Positions 63,440 to 64,000 of a stretch of 64,000 bases of DNA are shown here, one piece after another. The first letter of the stretch is position 1. The number at the start of each line of letters is the position of its first letter. This DNA comes from Candidatus Dormiibacterota bacterium. GTDB lineage: Bacteria; Chloroflexota; Dormibacteria; Dormibacterales; Dormibacteraceae. Under the pieces are notes generated by a model that saw nothing but the letters and a program-made list of their open reading frames with translations, had not been told where the DNA came from and made no database searches. Where the stretch lies: the NCBI GenBank assembly GCA_003169845.1, contig PNAG01000028.1, positions 145,490-209,489 of the forward strand, given 5' to 3'. The translations under genes and the position numbers were made by a program.

Positions 63440-64000
63440 TCAGCAGCCGGTGGCCGGCTGGCGGAAACCCGGGAACGGGTTGAGGTCGCCCATCAGGGTG
63501 TAGCGGCCGATGTTGGCCGACGGGCTCTGAGTAGGCTCGGACACGTTGTTCGGAGCGGTACGCATGAACCAGGGAAGGTAGGCCTCGTCTTCGGGGTGGT
63601 AGTACCCGTCGGCGCTCTGGCTGCCGTTCGGGTTCGGTCCCTGCTCGAAGCCGTTGGTGCCCATGGCGAAGCCGATCGCGACTACCGGGTCGCCCGTCTC
63701 GAGGATACCGGTGCACCCGTACTGAGGTGCTGTGGGCGTGAGCCACGGCTCAACGAGGTTGTTCACGAAGGGGTCGTCCGCCCACTCCGAGATCTCGTGG
63801 GTCAGGGCGTGGATGTCCTGCAGCGCCCAGTCGGTGCCCCCGTTCGGCCGGGAATACACACCCGGCTGGACCCATGAGGCCCACGCGAAGGTTTGCACCT
63901 TGGCGTTGCCGTTGCTGTTGTTGCTGCCGTTGCCACGACCCGACGCGCGAGTGCCGTGAAAGCCGATGACGCAGCAGTTGAGGATGTTCGGGCCGATGTG
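63440..64000 (-). CDS. secreted metallopeptidase-like protein, partial
   Basis: The frame is open across the right edge to 64000, so the N-terminus is missing; a GTG at 63898 is internal. The visible part reads NILNCCVIGFHGTRAS, a low-complexity GNGSNNSNGNAK linker, then QTFAWASWVQPGVYSRPNGGTDWALQDIHALTHEISEWADDPFVNNLVEPW, and a C-terminus ending PFPGFRQPATGC. HEISEWADDP fits the HExxExxxDP motif of a group of secreted proteins suspected to be zinc peptidases. No catalytic test; the N-terminal domain and signal peptide are beyond the window. Confidence 0.65.
   Translation of the reverse strand, partial: HIGPNILNCCVIGFHGTRASGRGNGSNNSNGNAKVQTFAWASWVQPGVYSRPNGGTDWALQDIHALTHEISEWADDPFVNNLVEPWLTPTAPQYGCTGILETGDPVVAIGFAMGTNGFEQGPNPNGSQSADGYYHPEDEAYLPWFMRTAPNNVSEPTQSPSANIGRYTLMGDLNPFPGFRQPATGC

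Overview
This is a GC-rich bacterial chromosome segment (GC visibly high throughout, not measured) packed with short, co-directional operons, many GTG/TTG starts and frequent 1-4 base gene overlaps. GatCAB amidotransferase, NAD-dependent ligase, PcrA, several coenzyme-F420-type oxidoreductases (LLM class and DUF385 class), a mycothiol-type maleylpyruvate-isomerase-like protein, trehalose synthesis and many exported proteins without outer-membrane features suggest an uncultured soil bacterium from the Chloroflexota/Dormibacterota-Actinomycetota side of the tree. That placement is inference; no 16S rRNA or ribosomal protein gene is present.

Layout. 1-8820: minus-strand housekeeping block pcrA-ligA-membrane protein-gatC-gatA-gatB, with a PHP-family phosphatase running off the left edge. 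8944-17117: GAF/cyclase signalling protein, SnoaL-like protein, excisionase-like HTH, lysozyme-like protein, PlsC acyltransferase, a large PKD secreted protein and several small membrane proteins. 17136-26548: tRNA-Lys, quinone oxidoreductase, and a complete oligopeptide-type ABC importer with two substrate-binding proteins. 26757-32115: orphan molybdenum hydroxylase large subunit, trehalose-6-phosphate synthase and phosphatase, and a cupredoxin-like protein lacking the expected copper ligands. 32119-38058: AidB-like dehydrogenase, a small regulator/membrane pair behind a 19-base palindrome, LLM oxidoreductase, and an MntR-MntH manganese module with DtxR-like boxes. 38234-47336: lipoproteins, a frameshifted GT87-like gene, a BNR-repeat/MoaD pair, an iminopeptidase and small enzymes. 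47402-56755: tRNA-Glu and tRNA-Val, pterin dehydratase, membrane glycosyltransferase, ABC exporter, methyltransferase, LLM enzyme, an encapsulated-ferritin-like protein without a shell gene, dehydrogenases and an esterase. 56872-64000: a decayed DUF1304 gene, GNAT, then a catabolic-looking group (ring-cleaving dioxygenase, citryl-CoA lyase-like protein, phenylacetate-CoA-ligase-like protein, divergent MetE-like methyltransferase), and a metallopeptidase-like gene cut by the right edge.

The most notable observations are the stand-alone encapsulated-ferritin homologue; the coupled CoA-ligase/citryl-CoA-lyase pair; a class III cyclase lacking two canonical catalytic residues; a dispersed C-rich palindrome family that supplies C-terminal tails to two proteins and a start codon to a third; and several broken or oddly starting genes (GT87-like, DUF1304, excisionase-like). 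No CRISPR array, insertion sequence, prophage or integron was recognised.
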